64,000 nucleotides of DNA from CAYUYV01 sp050331455 (GTDB taxonomy: Bacteria; Pseudomonadota; Alphaproteobacteria; JAJFIK01): positions 1 to 64,000 of the forward strand of contig JBHJGV010000003.1 in NCBI GenBank assembly GCA_050331455.1. The letters are read 5' to 3'. A program made the position numbers and the translations under genes. Below, piece after piece: positions 25,678 through 33,631 of the stretch (its first letter is position 1; each line of letters begins with the position of its first letter). The notes beneath the pieces were generated by a model. That model was not told the DNA's origin, did not search any database, and worked only from the letters and a program-made list of their open reading frames with translations.

Positions 25678-28263
25678 GTGCCCGTGCCGCCGCCATCGCG
25701 ACCGCCTGACTGGCTCGGCGGCCTGCCGCGCCTCTACGCCTTGCTCGACACAGCCGGCATTCCGACGGAGCCGGGCCAGCGGGCGGCGATCCTCCATGTC
25801 ACCGGCAAGCGGCAGATCGGCCACTGGCCCGGCGCGCCCGACATCGTGCTCCTCCTCATGCCCCTGTTGGCCCAGACACCCGAGGCGCGCGAGACCGTAC
25901 GGGCCATCCTGCGACGGTGGTCGGACAGTCTTGGGACTGAGCAGGCCCCGGGGCGGTCGGCCGCCCTGCCGGGGGCTGTCCAGGTGGCACCGGTCCTGTC
26001 AGCCGACGCGCCGTCCGTTGCCGAGCAGTCCGCCGCTGTGCCGGTGCGTTCGCGCCTGGGCGTGACCCCGGGGCGGATCCTGCTGGGCGCGCTGGTGATC
26101 GTCCTTCTCGCGCTCGGGATCGGCTATTGGACGGTGGGTTCGCGGCCGGTCCCCTCCAATCCGCCGGCGATACCGGAAATCGATCGGGGGCCCGCGTCCA
26201 AACCGGTGGATCCGGATGGTCCGGACACGGCCTCCCCATCGAAACCCCGTCCGGACTCCCGGGCGCCCGTATCGGGATCCGTCCGTGTGGAGATGCCCGC
26301 CGACCCAATGCCGCTCGCCCTGAGGATCGCGCTGGCGGCGGTGCCGATCGTGGCATTCACGGGCTATCTGCTCTGGCTGATGGCGCGGCGGGGGCGGTGG
26401 CTGGCCTCGGGTCTGGGGCTTGCCCGCCGCGCCGGCCCGCCATTACGCCTTGCCCTTGATCTCGATGCGGTGGATGCCCTGTTTCCGGCGCGCGCCCTGC
26501 GGCCCGGCAGCCAGTCCCTCAAGGCCTCGCTCAAGGTGGAGGGCGACCGGCTCGATATCGGGCGGACCGTGGATGCAACGGCCGGAGCCGCCGGCTTTTT
26601 CACACCGGTCAACGCCCTTGTTCGTGTCGAGCCCGAATATGTCTTTCTCATCGAGCGGCTGAGCCCCCACGATCACGCCGCAAGGCTGTTCGATCTCGCC
26701 GTGGAGCGCCTGCGGGGCAAGCAGCACGGCGTGATCATCCACCGGTTCTTTTTCCAAGGTGATCCCGAGACCGTGTATACGGACGATCCCGGACTGCCGC
26801 CGGTCATGGACATCCGCAGGCTCAGCGAGCGTTTCCAGCGCAACCGGGTGTTCATTCTGGGCACGGCGGACGGGTTCTTCCATCCCCTCGACGACCGCCC
26901 TCAGCCCGGCACGCGGATGCTGCTTGAGTGGCAAAAGCGCGCCGTTCTCCATGCCCGGCCCGTGCGCCATTGGGGTCCCACGGAACTGCGTCTGCTCGAA
27001 AGAGGCTTCGCCCTGGCGACGGCGACGAGCCAGGGCCTCCAGCGGGTGGCCGGCTATGCGCGCCTGCCCGAGCGGGCCCTGGCCCGGACCCTTCTCGAAG
27101 GGCGCCGAACGGGTCCGGTCCGCCTGGCCCCGGACCTGGTGCAAGCCCCGGTGCAAGCCCCGCAGCAGCACCAGGACGGCACCCATAGACGGTTCCGCGA
27201 CGAAGCGCTGTGGGTTGCTTTATCCATCTTTGTACAGAATATTGTAAAAATATCCATGATGGCGCTGCAGCCCTGGTCGCTGGTCCGGCGGCGCTCTCTC
27301 CGGACGCTGCGCCATCGCTTGAGCATTCTGCGTCACCAATGGGCTGAATCCCTCTGGGTGGTCATCCTCGCCCTCGTCGTGCTCCTGGGCACGGCCTATG
27401 CGTGGCGGGACTGGATCGCGGAGCAGTGGGGCTCTGCGATCGATTCGGGCGATCCCGACCCGCGGTTCGTGCCCGGATCTGTCTTCCGGGATCCCCTGTC
27501 ATCGGGCGGCGAAGGCCCGCAGATGGTGGTCATCCCCGCAGGCCCGTTCACCATGGGCTCGCCGCCGGGCGAGGCGGGTCGTAATGATGATGAAGGGCCG
27601 CAGCGTCGGGTCACGATCGCGCGGCCCTTTGCCCTCGGGCGCTATGAGGTGACCTGGGCTGAGTGGGCGGCCTGTGTGGCCGATGGCGGCTGTGACAACG
27701 GTCCGGTGGAGAAGGCGGGTGGTGACAATGGCTGGGGCAAGGGCACGCGGCCGGTGATCAATGTGTCCTGGGACGATGCGCAGGCTTATGTCCGCTGGCT
27801 GAACACTCAGGTCGAGGGTGAGCCTTACCGTCTGCCCACGGAGGCGGAGTGGGAATATGCGGCGCGGGCGGGGACGACGACGCGGTTTTCCTGGGGGGAC
27901 CAGGACCCGGTTTGCGACGAAGCGGCGCCGAACGGGGCCAATTTCACCGCCTGCACCGATAACCGGACGCGGCCCGTAGGTTCCTTCCCGGCCAACCCCT
28001 TCGGCCTTCATGACATGCACGGCAATGTCTGGGGATGGGTTCAGGATTGTTGGCACGGAAACTATAATGGGGCACCTACGGATGGTTCCGCCCGGATGGC
28101 AGCCAATGGCGGCGATTGCTCGCGTCGTGTTCGGCGCGGCGGGTCTTGGGGCAACTTCCCTCAGGACCTCCGCTCGGCGGACCGCAGCTGGTTCAATCCC
28201 TCGGGCCGGATCTACAGTGTCGGTTTCCGCGTGGCCAGGACGCTTTCACCTCCTTCCCCCTAA
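25678..28263 (+). CDS. Membrane protein with degenerate vWA-like region and C-terminal FGE domain (DGR-type variable protein)
   Basis: 861 residues from GTG 25678. There is an N-terminal helical domain (about 10-85), a membrane segment (133-151), a Pro/Asp-rich linker, a second hydrophobic segment (212-236), and a region (about 255-470) with YVFLIERLSPHDHAARLFDLA, VIIHRFFFQGDP and RVFILGTADGF, resembling a vWA fold that has lost its DxSxS metal site, as in SAV_2336-related proteins. A third membrane segment lies at 558-576. An FGE-sulfatase domain (about 605-858) has MVVIPAGPFTMGSPPGE, YRLPTEAEWEYAARAG, FGLHDMHGNVWGWVQDCWHG, RRGGSW and terminal GFRVART. Codons at the x positions of RGGSW-x-N-x-P-x-x-LRSA-x-R end mostly in C or T, as expected for AAC/AAT-templated DGR mutagenesis. 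I infer a membrane-tethered sensor with a hypervariable ligand surface that triggers the protease via MoxR. Confidence 0.85.
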   Translation: MPVPPPSRPPDWLGGLPRLYALLDTAGIPTEPGQRAAILHVTGKRQIGHWPGAPDIVLLLMPLLAQTPEARETVRAILRRWSDSLGTEQAPGRSAALPGAVQVAPVLSADAPSVAEQSAAVPVRSRLGVTPGRILLGALVIVLLALGIGYWTVGSRPVPSNPPAIPEIDRGPASKPVDPDGPDTASPSKPRPDSRAPVSGSVRVEMPADPMPLALRIALAAVPIVAFTGYLLWLMARRGRWLASGLGLARRAGPPLRLALDLDAVDALFPARALRPGSQSLKASLKVEGDRLDIGRTVDATAGAAGFFTPVNALVRVEPEYVFLIERLSPHDHAARLFDLAVERLRGKQHGVIIHRFFFQGDPETVYTDDPGLPPVMDIRRLSERFQRNRVFILGTADGFFHPLDDRPQPGTRMLLEWQKRAVLHARPVRHWGPTELRLLERGFALATATSQGLQRVAGYARLPERALARTLLEGRRTGPVRLAPDLVQAPVQAPQQHQDGTHRRFRDEALWVALSIFVQNIVKISMMALQPWSLVRRRSLRTLRHRLSILRHQWAESLWVVILALVVLLGTAYAWRDWIAEQWGSAIDSGDPDPRFVPGSVFRDPLSSGGEGPQMVVIPAGPFTMGSPPGEAGRNDDEGPQRRVTIARPFALGRYEVTWAEWAACVADGGCDNGPVEKAGGDNGWGKGTRPVINVSWDDAQAYVRWLNTQVEGEPYRLPTEAEWEYAARAGTTTRFSWGDQDPVCDEAAPNGANFTACTDNRTRPVGSFPANPFGLHDMHGNVWGWVQDCWHGNYNGAPTDGSARMAANGGDCSRRVRRGGSWGNFPQDLRSADRSWFNPSGRIYSVGFRVARTLSPPSP
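28119..28245 (+). repeat. Putative DGR variable region (VR) at the 3' end of the FGE gene
   Basis: This segment encodes the C-terminal ligand-face hairpin of the FGE domain, the place where known DGR variable proteins carry their VR. The first 61 nt (28119-28179) are repeated at 28417-28477 with seven differences, five at positions that are A in the downstream copy (28150, 28151, 28156, 28161, 28165). The other two (28133 G/T, 28157 T/C) fit a template A that changed in both copies. Codons at the variable positions (GGC, TTC, GAC, GAC, AGC, TTC, ATC, TAC, AGT, GTC) are all reachable from AAC or AAT. No template repeat with full length and no reverse transcriptase is in this window. The 3' limit is approximate. 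Confidence 0.72.
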
Positions 28264-28269
28264 CAGCTC

Positions 28270-28284
28270 ACCCGCGTAGCGGGT
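28270..28284. terminator. Hairpin just after the FGE gene (terminator or DGR cruciform)
   Basis: A perfect 6-bp stem (ACCCGC / GCGGGT) with loop GTA starts 7 nt after the stop codon. TTTTT follows after 7 more bases (28292-28296), so it may be a weak intrinsic terminator. A short GC-rich hairpin immediately downstream of the variable region is also a known requirement for efficient DGR retrohoming, though those loops are usually four bases. Confidence 0.55.
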
Positions 28285-28416
28285 TCGAAAATTTTTGAGG
28301 TTCTGCCCTCGACTCGTGGCACGTTCAACCATTATGATGGTGACAACTTTGGACGTGTTCTGCCTGTTTACGCCTGCGCACCTTGATGCGGGTGGCCATT
28401 ATCCCTGCATCGTCCC

Positions 28417-28477
28417 CTCGCGTCGTGTTCTGCGCGGCGGGTCTTGGAACAACACCCCACAGAACCTCCGCTCGGCG
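28417..28477 (+). pseudogene. Partial copy A of the FGE variable region
   Basis: 61 nt with 54 identities to 28119-28179 and no gaps. It reads RRVLRGGSWNNTPQNLRSA, closer to the undiversified AAC-rich sequence than the intact gene is. Homology ends sharply on both sides, so it lacks the GFRVAR end and cannot be a complete template repeat. It is best read as a truncated second variable region or a relic of the template. Confidence 0.75.
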
Positions 28478-28570
28478 CCCCTGTTCCATCTTGGCACAGA
28501 GCAATGACCGAAGGCCACGCCGTGGTCCGGACCCGCCCCTGGTGGAGCGGCTCTGAGGCGTAAGTCCCCC

Positions 28571-28662
28571 GATGTGCACGGCAATATGTGGGAGTGGCTG
28601 CAGGATTGTTGGCATGGAAATTATAATGGTGCGCCGACGGATGGGTCGGCCTCGATGGAGCC
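28571..28662 (+). pseudogene. Partial copy B of the FGE domain
   Basis: About 92 nt homologous to 28012-28103 of the intact gene, reading DVHGNMWEWLQDCWHGNYNG then APTDGSASME where the gene has DMHGNVWGWVQDCWHGNYNG then APTDGSARMA. The differences are scattered, and the adenine bias of copy A is not evident, so this looks like a remnant of a diverged paralogous FGE gene. It lies after copy A although it belongs before it in the protein. Confidence 0.75.
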
Positions 28663-29066
28663 GGGCGCGTGGAGCTCCCATGACGCGACCGACAGGCCCA
28701 CAAGGCCGGGTGGGACGGAGACCGGATCGGCGCTTTCCCCGGAGCGCATTTCGGTCCATGCGGTTTGGCACGATCGGCGCATCCCTTGGGGCCGGCGGCG
28801 CAAGGGCCCGTGACGTTCAAGATGTGCGAACGGGAACAGCCCTAAAGGGTACCGAGCTGCGGTTGTTCGTCCCGGCCTGTCTGATTATACAAACCGGTAA
28901 GATGGGCGATGGAGGACGTCACCCAACGGGCCGTGACGGCTTTGTCATCGTCACGCGGTCCGTTAATGGCCAGATAAGCGCCTGATTCATTGGACATAGG
29001 CAGGTGAGGTGAGCGGGCTCGCAGGGGCGGTTCCTGGCGACCGTCGCCGGGAGCGAGACGCCGGGC

Positions 29067-31676
29067 ATGTACGGGGGACATATCTTGACCGACCAACCGA
29101 CCCTTCTGCTTCCGCCAGGACCTTATTCCACATCCGGCAACCAGATCGTCAATGGCGATGGGGCGCCCGTCCATATCCGGGCGGTCAACTGGTTTGGTGG
29201 TGAAACGACCACCTTCGTGCCCCAGGGTCTGTGGATCCGCGATTGGCGCGAGATGATGGACCAGATGGTCGAGCAAGGCTTCAACGCCATCCGCCTGCCC
29301 TTCTCCACGGAAATGGTCCTGACCAATCCGGTGGTTTCCGATGATTTCCTGTCGGGCAGCCCGGATCTCAGCGGCCTGCGCTCCCTTGAGATTTTCGACC
29401 TGATCGTCGGTTATGCCGAAGAGATCGGCCTCAAAATTCTTCTGGAACACCACCGCAGTGAAGCGGGCTCCGGTGCCTCGGAGAACGGTCTGTGGTTCAC
29501 GGACCTTTATTCCGAAGACGATCTGATCGCCGCCTGGACCGTCCTCACCGAGCGCTATGGCCCGTCGGATGCCATTCTCGGTGCCGATCTTCATAACGAG
29601 CCCCACGGACCGGCCACCTGGGGCGGTGGAGGCGCCACGGACTGGGCCGCGGCGGCGGAACGCATCGGCAATGCCGTGCTGGCCGGGGCGCCGGACTGGC
29701 TTATCGTCGTCGAGGGCGTCGAGGTCTACGAAGGCGATGGCTATTGGTGGGGCGGCAATCTCCAAGGCGTGGGCGAGCGGCCCATCGTCCTCGACGTGGC
29801 CGACAAGGTGGTTTATTCGCCCCATGATTATCCCAATTCCGTCGCGCCCCAACCCTGGTTTACGGACGGCACGGATCTTTACGATCTGTTCCGTCGGCAA
29901 TGGGGCTACATCTACGAGGACGGGATCGCGCCGGTCCTGCTCGGCGAATTCGGCTCAAGGCTTGAGGATCCGTTGGATTTCCCCTGGGCGGAGGCCATCA
30001 CGGACTATATCGGCGGCGATTTCGACGGGGACGGGTTCATCGATGTGCCCGAGGGAGACGCCACCATCAGCTATGCTTGGTGGTCCTGGAATCCCAATTC
30101 GGACGACACGGGCGGCATCCTGGAAGACGACTGGCAGACCGTCCGCACAAATGCGATCGACCTCCTGGAGCCGCTGCTCACGGACCCGGTGACCGTCGGC
30201 GGGTCCGGCGCGATCGAGGGCCGCGTTTTCGCAGATGTGAACGAAAACGATCTGAATGACGGCGAACCGGGCGTGGCCGATATGCGGGTCGAGCTTCTCT
30301 CCGGTGCCACCTCCCGTGTCCTAGACGACACCAGGACGGCCTCGGACGGCTCCTATCGGTTCGACGATGTGGCGCCCGGCGCCTACCGCGTCCGTTTTTT
30401 CGGCGCGGATGGGACGACCTTCGCCGATCCGGGCCGCGGCGACGAGACCATCGACAGTGACGTGGCCTATACGGGCAGCGGCGGCAACGGAAACACGGAC
30501 ATTCTGCGGGTGAACGGGCAAACCCTGAGCCGGATCGATGCGGGGCGGGTCACGATCGGCGATGACGGGGGACCGGGTGGCGACGCCCCCGCCCGCATCG
30601 AGGGGCGTTACTTCCTGGACGCCAACGCCAACAATCGGGACGACGACGAACCCGGCCTCGAAGGGGAAACGGTGGCGTTATTCATCGCCGGCACCCAGAC
30701 CCGCGTGGCCACGGTCCTCTCGGATGCCACCGGCGCATACCAGTTCAACGGACTGGAGGCCGGTGACTATTATGTACGCTTTTTTGGCGTTCCGGATACG
30801 GAATTTTCCGATCCGGGCCGGGGCGACGAGGCGTCGGACAGCGACGTGGCCTTTGTGGGCAGCGCGGGCAACGGCAATACGGCCGCCTTCTCCCTTGCGC
30901 CAGGGGCGGCCGTCGTCAATCTGGACGCCGGGCGTATCGTTCCTGGCCTCGAGAACGATCCCTCTCTGAATAAAGGTGACGATGGCACCGCGAGCATTGC
31001 GGGTCGGTATTTCCTGGATGCGAACGCCAATGATCGGGACGACGGTGAGGCAGGCCTTGAGGGCGAAACCGTCGCCCTGCTGATTGCCGGTACACAGACA
31101 ACCGTTGCCACGACGGCGACCGACGCCGATGGCCGCTATGGGTTCGAGGGCATCGAGGCCGGGGACTATTATCTGCGCTTTTTCGGCACCGATGGCGCCA
31201 TTTTCTCCGACCCCGGCCGGGCCGCACCGGACGTGGACAGCGATGTGGCCTTCATGGGCAGCGGCGGGAACGGCAATTCTTTCGCGTATTCCCTGTCCGA
31301 GGGAGAGGACCTGACCGATATCGATGCCGGCCGGATCCTGCTGGACCCGCCGGGCAGTGCCCTCGAGGTGTTCGCCGAGGACCCGGCGGAAGGGCCCGGG
31401 ACAGCCGATCAGTCCCTGACCCTGACCAATACGGGCGATGACGAGATCGCCGACTGGACCGTGGTGCTTGATCTCAACCCCGGGGACCGGGACGGCCTTA
31501 CCTTCGGACCCGTGAGCGGTGCGCTCTTATCCGATGACGGTGAGGACGTCTTTTTCGAGCCGGCGCCGGGCGCCGATCCCATCGCTCCGGGCGCGTCCAT
31601 TCCCATCGTCTTCACGGTGCAATTCGACGAGAGCGAAAGCCTGCCCTGGGGGGCGGAGGATTTTTCCTTGGCGTGA
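29067..31676 (+). CDS. GH5-type glycoside hydrolase with three SdrD B-like repeats
   Basis: 869 residues. The catalytic domain (about 20-365) is a GH5 cellulase fold: INGDGAPVHIRAVNWFG-type entry, FNAIRLPFS, the acid/base Glu 178 in LHNEPHG, HDYPNS, and nucleophile Glu 294 in LLGEFGSR, followed by WWSWNPNS. Three SdrD B-type repeats follow (about 380-490, 503-615, 640-760), each with GRxFxDxNxNxxxDxxE calcium-binding-like loops, YxFxGxxxGDYYxRFF and DSDVAFxGxGGNGN. The C-terminal ~105 residues resemble a family 2 cellulose-binding fold but lack the surface tryptophans. There is no signal peptide, so a leaderless export route is implied. TTG 29085, 6 nt after GGGGGA, is an alternative start. 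Confidence 0.88.
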   Translation: MYGGHILTDQPTLLLPPGPYSTSGNQIVNGDGAPVHIRAVNWFGGETTTFVPQGLWIRDWREMMDQMVEQGFNAIRLPFSTEMVLTNPVVSDDFLSGSPDLSGLRSLEIFDLIVGYAEEIGLKILLEHHRSEAGSGASENGLWFTDLYSEDDLIAAWTVLTERYGPSDAILGADLHNEPHGPATWGGGGATDWAAAAERIGNAVLAGAPDWLIVVEGVEVYEGDGYWWGGNLQGVGERPIVLDVADKVVYSPHDYPNSVAPQPWFTDGTDLYDLFRRQWGYIYEDGIAPVLLGEFGSRLEDPLDFPWAEAITDYIGGDFDGDGFIDVPEGDATISYAWWSWNPNSDDTGGILEDDWQTVRTNAIDLLEPLLTDPVTVGGSGAIEGRVFADVNENDLNDGEPGVADMRVELLSGATSRVLDDTRTASDGSYRFDDVAPGAYRVRFFGADGTTFADPGRGDETIDSDVAYTGSGGNGNTDILRVNGQTLSRIDAGRVTIGDDGGPGGDAPARIEGRYFLDANANNRDDDEPGLEGETVALFIAGTQTRVATVLSDATGAYQFNGLEAGDYYVRFFGVPDTEFSDPGRGDEASDSDVAFVGSAGNGNTAAFSLAPGAAVVNLDAGRIVPGLENDPSLNKGDDGTASIAGRYFLDANANDRDDGEAGLEGETVALLIAGTQTTVATTATDADGRYGFEGIEAGDYYLRFFGTDGAIFSDPGRAAPDVDSDVAFMGSGGNGNSFAYSLSEGEDLTDIDAGRILLDPPGSALEVFAEDPAEGPGTADQSLTLTNTGDDEIADWTVVLDLNPGDRDGLTFGPVSGALLSDDGEDVFFEPAPGADPIAPGASIPIVFTVQFDESESLPWGAEDFSLA

Positions 31677-31713
31677 GACGGCCGGATGTCCTGCCTTCGG
31701 GCGTGGATCCGGG

Positions 31714-32193
31714 TCAAAGCAGAGGAAGAACCATCCGTGCAAGGCTGGCAAGCAGCGACCCCACCACGATCAGCGTGAGCGGGATCCGCAAATTGGGGTA
31801 CCAGGCCGGCGCCACTCCGGCCCGGCTCGCCCGCAGGTCGGACCACAACAGCCCCGCAAAGCCGAGGATCATCAAAACAAGCGCCACCGGCGCACCGGCG
31901 CCGGGCAGCAGCATGAGAACCAGCAGGGCGGCCCAGGCCATCAGGGCCGGCGTCACGCTCAGGGCCAGCGGGCCGAACCGGGACGGCAGCTCTCCCACCA
32001 TGGCAAGGCCCCAGCGCACACCGCCCATGAAGGACAGGATGACGGCGGCGTAAAAGCTCTGACCCAGCAGCGGGATGGTCGCCTGGGATGACGGCACAAG
32101 CCAGATCAGGACGGCCCCCGCCACGAACGGGACCGCGCCGAAAAACCCCAGAAAGGCCGCCGGTTTGGGAACGCGGGTATCGCGTGAGATCAT
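31714..32193 (-). CDS. DUF3429 family membrane protein
   Basis: A 159-residue protein with four to five hydrophobic segments and the family motif SFMGGVRWGLAM near residue 55, plus LLWSDL and PAWYPNLRIPLT near the C-terminus. Function unknown. AAGGAG lies 5 nt before ATG 32193. Its start overlaps the stop of a paralogue (ATGA at 32190-32193), so the two are translationally coupled. Confidence 0.85.
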   Translation of the reverse strand: MISRDTRVPKPAAFLGFFGAVPFVAGAVLIWLVPSSQATIPLLGQSFYAAVILSFMGGVRWGLAMVGELPSRFGPLALSVTPALMAWAALLVLMLLPGAGAPVALVLMILGFAGLLWSDLRASRAGVAPAWYPNLRIPLTLIVVGSLLASLARMVLPLL

Positions 32194-32714
32194 AGGGGCT
32201 CCTTGTCCATCACATCGAGCACGATCCGCGCAAGGCTGGCGATGAGCGACACCACGACGAGGGCGGTCAGGGGGATGCGCAGACCCGGATACCATTCCGG
32301 TGCGTCACCGGCGCAGGTCGCTGCGAGGTCGGACCATAGCAGGGCCAGAAGCGACACCACCAGGAGACCCAAAGCCGCCGCGGTTGTCGTGATAGCGCCC
32401 GGACCGAGAATGATCAGTAAAAGGGCGACCCCGCTGATGATGGCCGGTGTCACGCTGATGCCGAGGGCCAGGAAACCGGGCCCGCCCTCGTCGCCCATGG
32501 CGAGGCCCCAGCGCACACCCCCCATGAAAGCTAGCAGGACCGCGCCAAGGGCCGCGATCAGAGTGACGATGGGCTCGCGGATTTCCGCCGCACCGAGCCA
32601 GATGGCCGTCGCGCAGACCACAAAGGGCAGGGCGCCCAGGTAACCGAGCGCGGCCGCCGGTTCGGGGATGCGGCCCGGTTCATGCTCGTGGTCATGGTGG
32701 TGGTGGTTTGTCAT
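32190..32714 (-). CDS. DUF3429 family membrane protein, His-rich N-terminus
   Basis: A 174-residue paralogue of the next gene with the same blocks (AFMGGVRWGLAM, LLWSDLA, PEWYPGLRIPLT). It differs by a leader with a run of histidines (MTNHHHHDHEHEPG) that might bind metal. GGGAGG precedes ATG 32714. The tandem pair suggests a duplication and possibly a heteromeric membrane complex. Confidence 0.85.
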   Translation of the reverse strand: MTNHHHHDHEHEPGRIPEPAAALGYLGALPFVVCATAIWLGAAEIREPIVTLIAALGAVLLAFMGGVRWGLAMGDEGGPGFLALGISVTPAIISGVALLLIILGPGAITTTAAALGLLVVSLLALLWSDLAATCAGDAPEWYPGLRIPLTALVVVSLIASLARIVLDVMDKEPL

Positions 32715-32812
32715 CACGCCCTCCCGCCTGTGTGCTCTCGTGCTCCCCTTATAGCGCGGGCTGGGCCGTTTGGCCTGCCCCGGGCGCAAGACCGGGACGT
32801 GGGGGGCCATTG

Positions 32813-33631
32813 TCAGGTGGACCGGGCCACGGAGGCCGCTGCGAACCCGACCATGAGCGCTGCGCCCACGGCACTCAGCCCATAGAGCAGGGGGAAATCA
32901 TGGGCAAAGCTGTGAATGACTGTTTCGATCCCGTCCTTTTGGACAAAAAGCGGAATGGTCTGGGCCGCCACGATATCCCCGTCCTGGAAGGCCATGACCA
33001 GGGCGGAATAGGCGCCGACGGGCACATGGGATGGCAGGTCGATGGCCGCGTGAAACAGGCTGCCGCCCCGCAGCACCACCCCGTCGGGCGATTGGCGAAA
33101 CAAGCCGTCCTGCCGCTTCAGCCGCCAGAGTGCGTCGCGCAGAAGCGCCTCCCGCTCCATGCCAACCGCGTCCTTCAGAACGCCCGTGTGCAGTGGGCCC
33201 AGGCCGTGGCGTTCCTGGACCGGCGGTTCGGCGATGGCGTCCAGGGGGCGGGTGCTGACAATGGACATGAACCCGGGCACCTGCTCAAACCGGGCCATGT
33301 GACGGTTGATCCAGATGCCCCCGAGCCGCTCCTTCTCCCGCACCGTGACCGTGCCCGGCGGTCCCTTCAGGACAATGACGATATCGACCGGAGCGGGCGG
33401 GGCGACGAGAAACCCGTCTTCCGACTGCGCCGCATCCGCATTGAAAAGGCCGAAGGCGTGGATGCGCCGCCCCGAAAAGCTCTGGTCGATCTTGATGATG
33501 TGCGAGGAAAAATCGGCGATGAGCCGGTCTGCCGCCGCCGCGGGGCGGCCCTCAAAAAAGGCGAGCCCGAGGACCAGGATCCAGATCCATCGGGCCGCGG
33601 GTATTGCCTCAGCGGAACGCAGCGGCCTCAT
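32813..33631 (-). CDS. TIGR02186 family protein (alphaproteobacterial membrane protein)
   Basis: A 272-residue protein with an N-terminal signal (WILVLGLAFF, AAA cleavage region near residue 35) and a C-terminal membrane helix (GLSAVGAALMVGFAAAS). Inner blocks IDQSFSGRRIHAFGLFNADA and IVIVLKGPPGTVTVREKERLGGIWINR are typical of TIGR02186, a family restricted to Alphaproteobacteria and usually found beside a TauE/SafE permease, as here (4-nt ATGA overlap). The bulk of the protein would be periplasmic. A role with sulfur-compound export is inferred from the pairing. Confidence 0.88.
   Translation of the reverse strand: MRPLRSAEAIPAARWIWILVLGLAFFEGRPAAAADRLIADFSSHIIKIDQSFSGRRIHAFGLFNADAAQSEDGFLVAPPAPVDIVIVLKGPPGTVTVREKERLGGIWINRHMARFEQVPGFMSIVSTRPLDAIAEPPVQERHGLGPLHTGVLKDAVGMEREALLRDALWRLKRQDGLFRQSPDGVVLRGGSLFHAAIDLPSHVPVGAYSALVMAFQDGDIVAAQTIPLFVQKDGIETVIHSFAHDFPLLYGLSAVGAALMVGFAAASVARST

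Larger units (their letters stand above)
28264..29066. other. 800-bp gap with scrambled FGE-domain remnants
   Basis: No intact gene. It contains the hairpin, a 61-nt partial copy of the variable region, and a 92-nt partial copy of the preceding FGE segment in the reverse order relative to the gene. From about 28700 to 29066 I see nothing recognisable apart from a possible ribosome site before the glycosidase gene. Confidence 0.7.

Noticed and set aside
28417..28477. Copy A as a complete DGR template repeat
   Set aside because: Homology stops after LRSA and lacks the GFRVAR end where a template must match its target; it also contains a T-codon (ACC) where a template should read AAC.
28264..29066. 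Possible DGR reverse transcriptase or template RNA gene after the FGE gene
   Set aside because: No YxDD-type motif or RT-length open frame in this gap or elsewhere in the window; only partial copies of the target are present.
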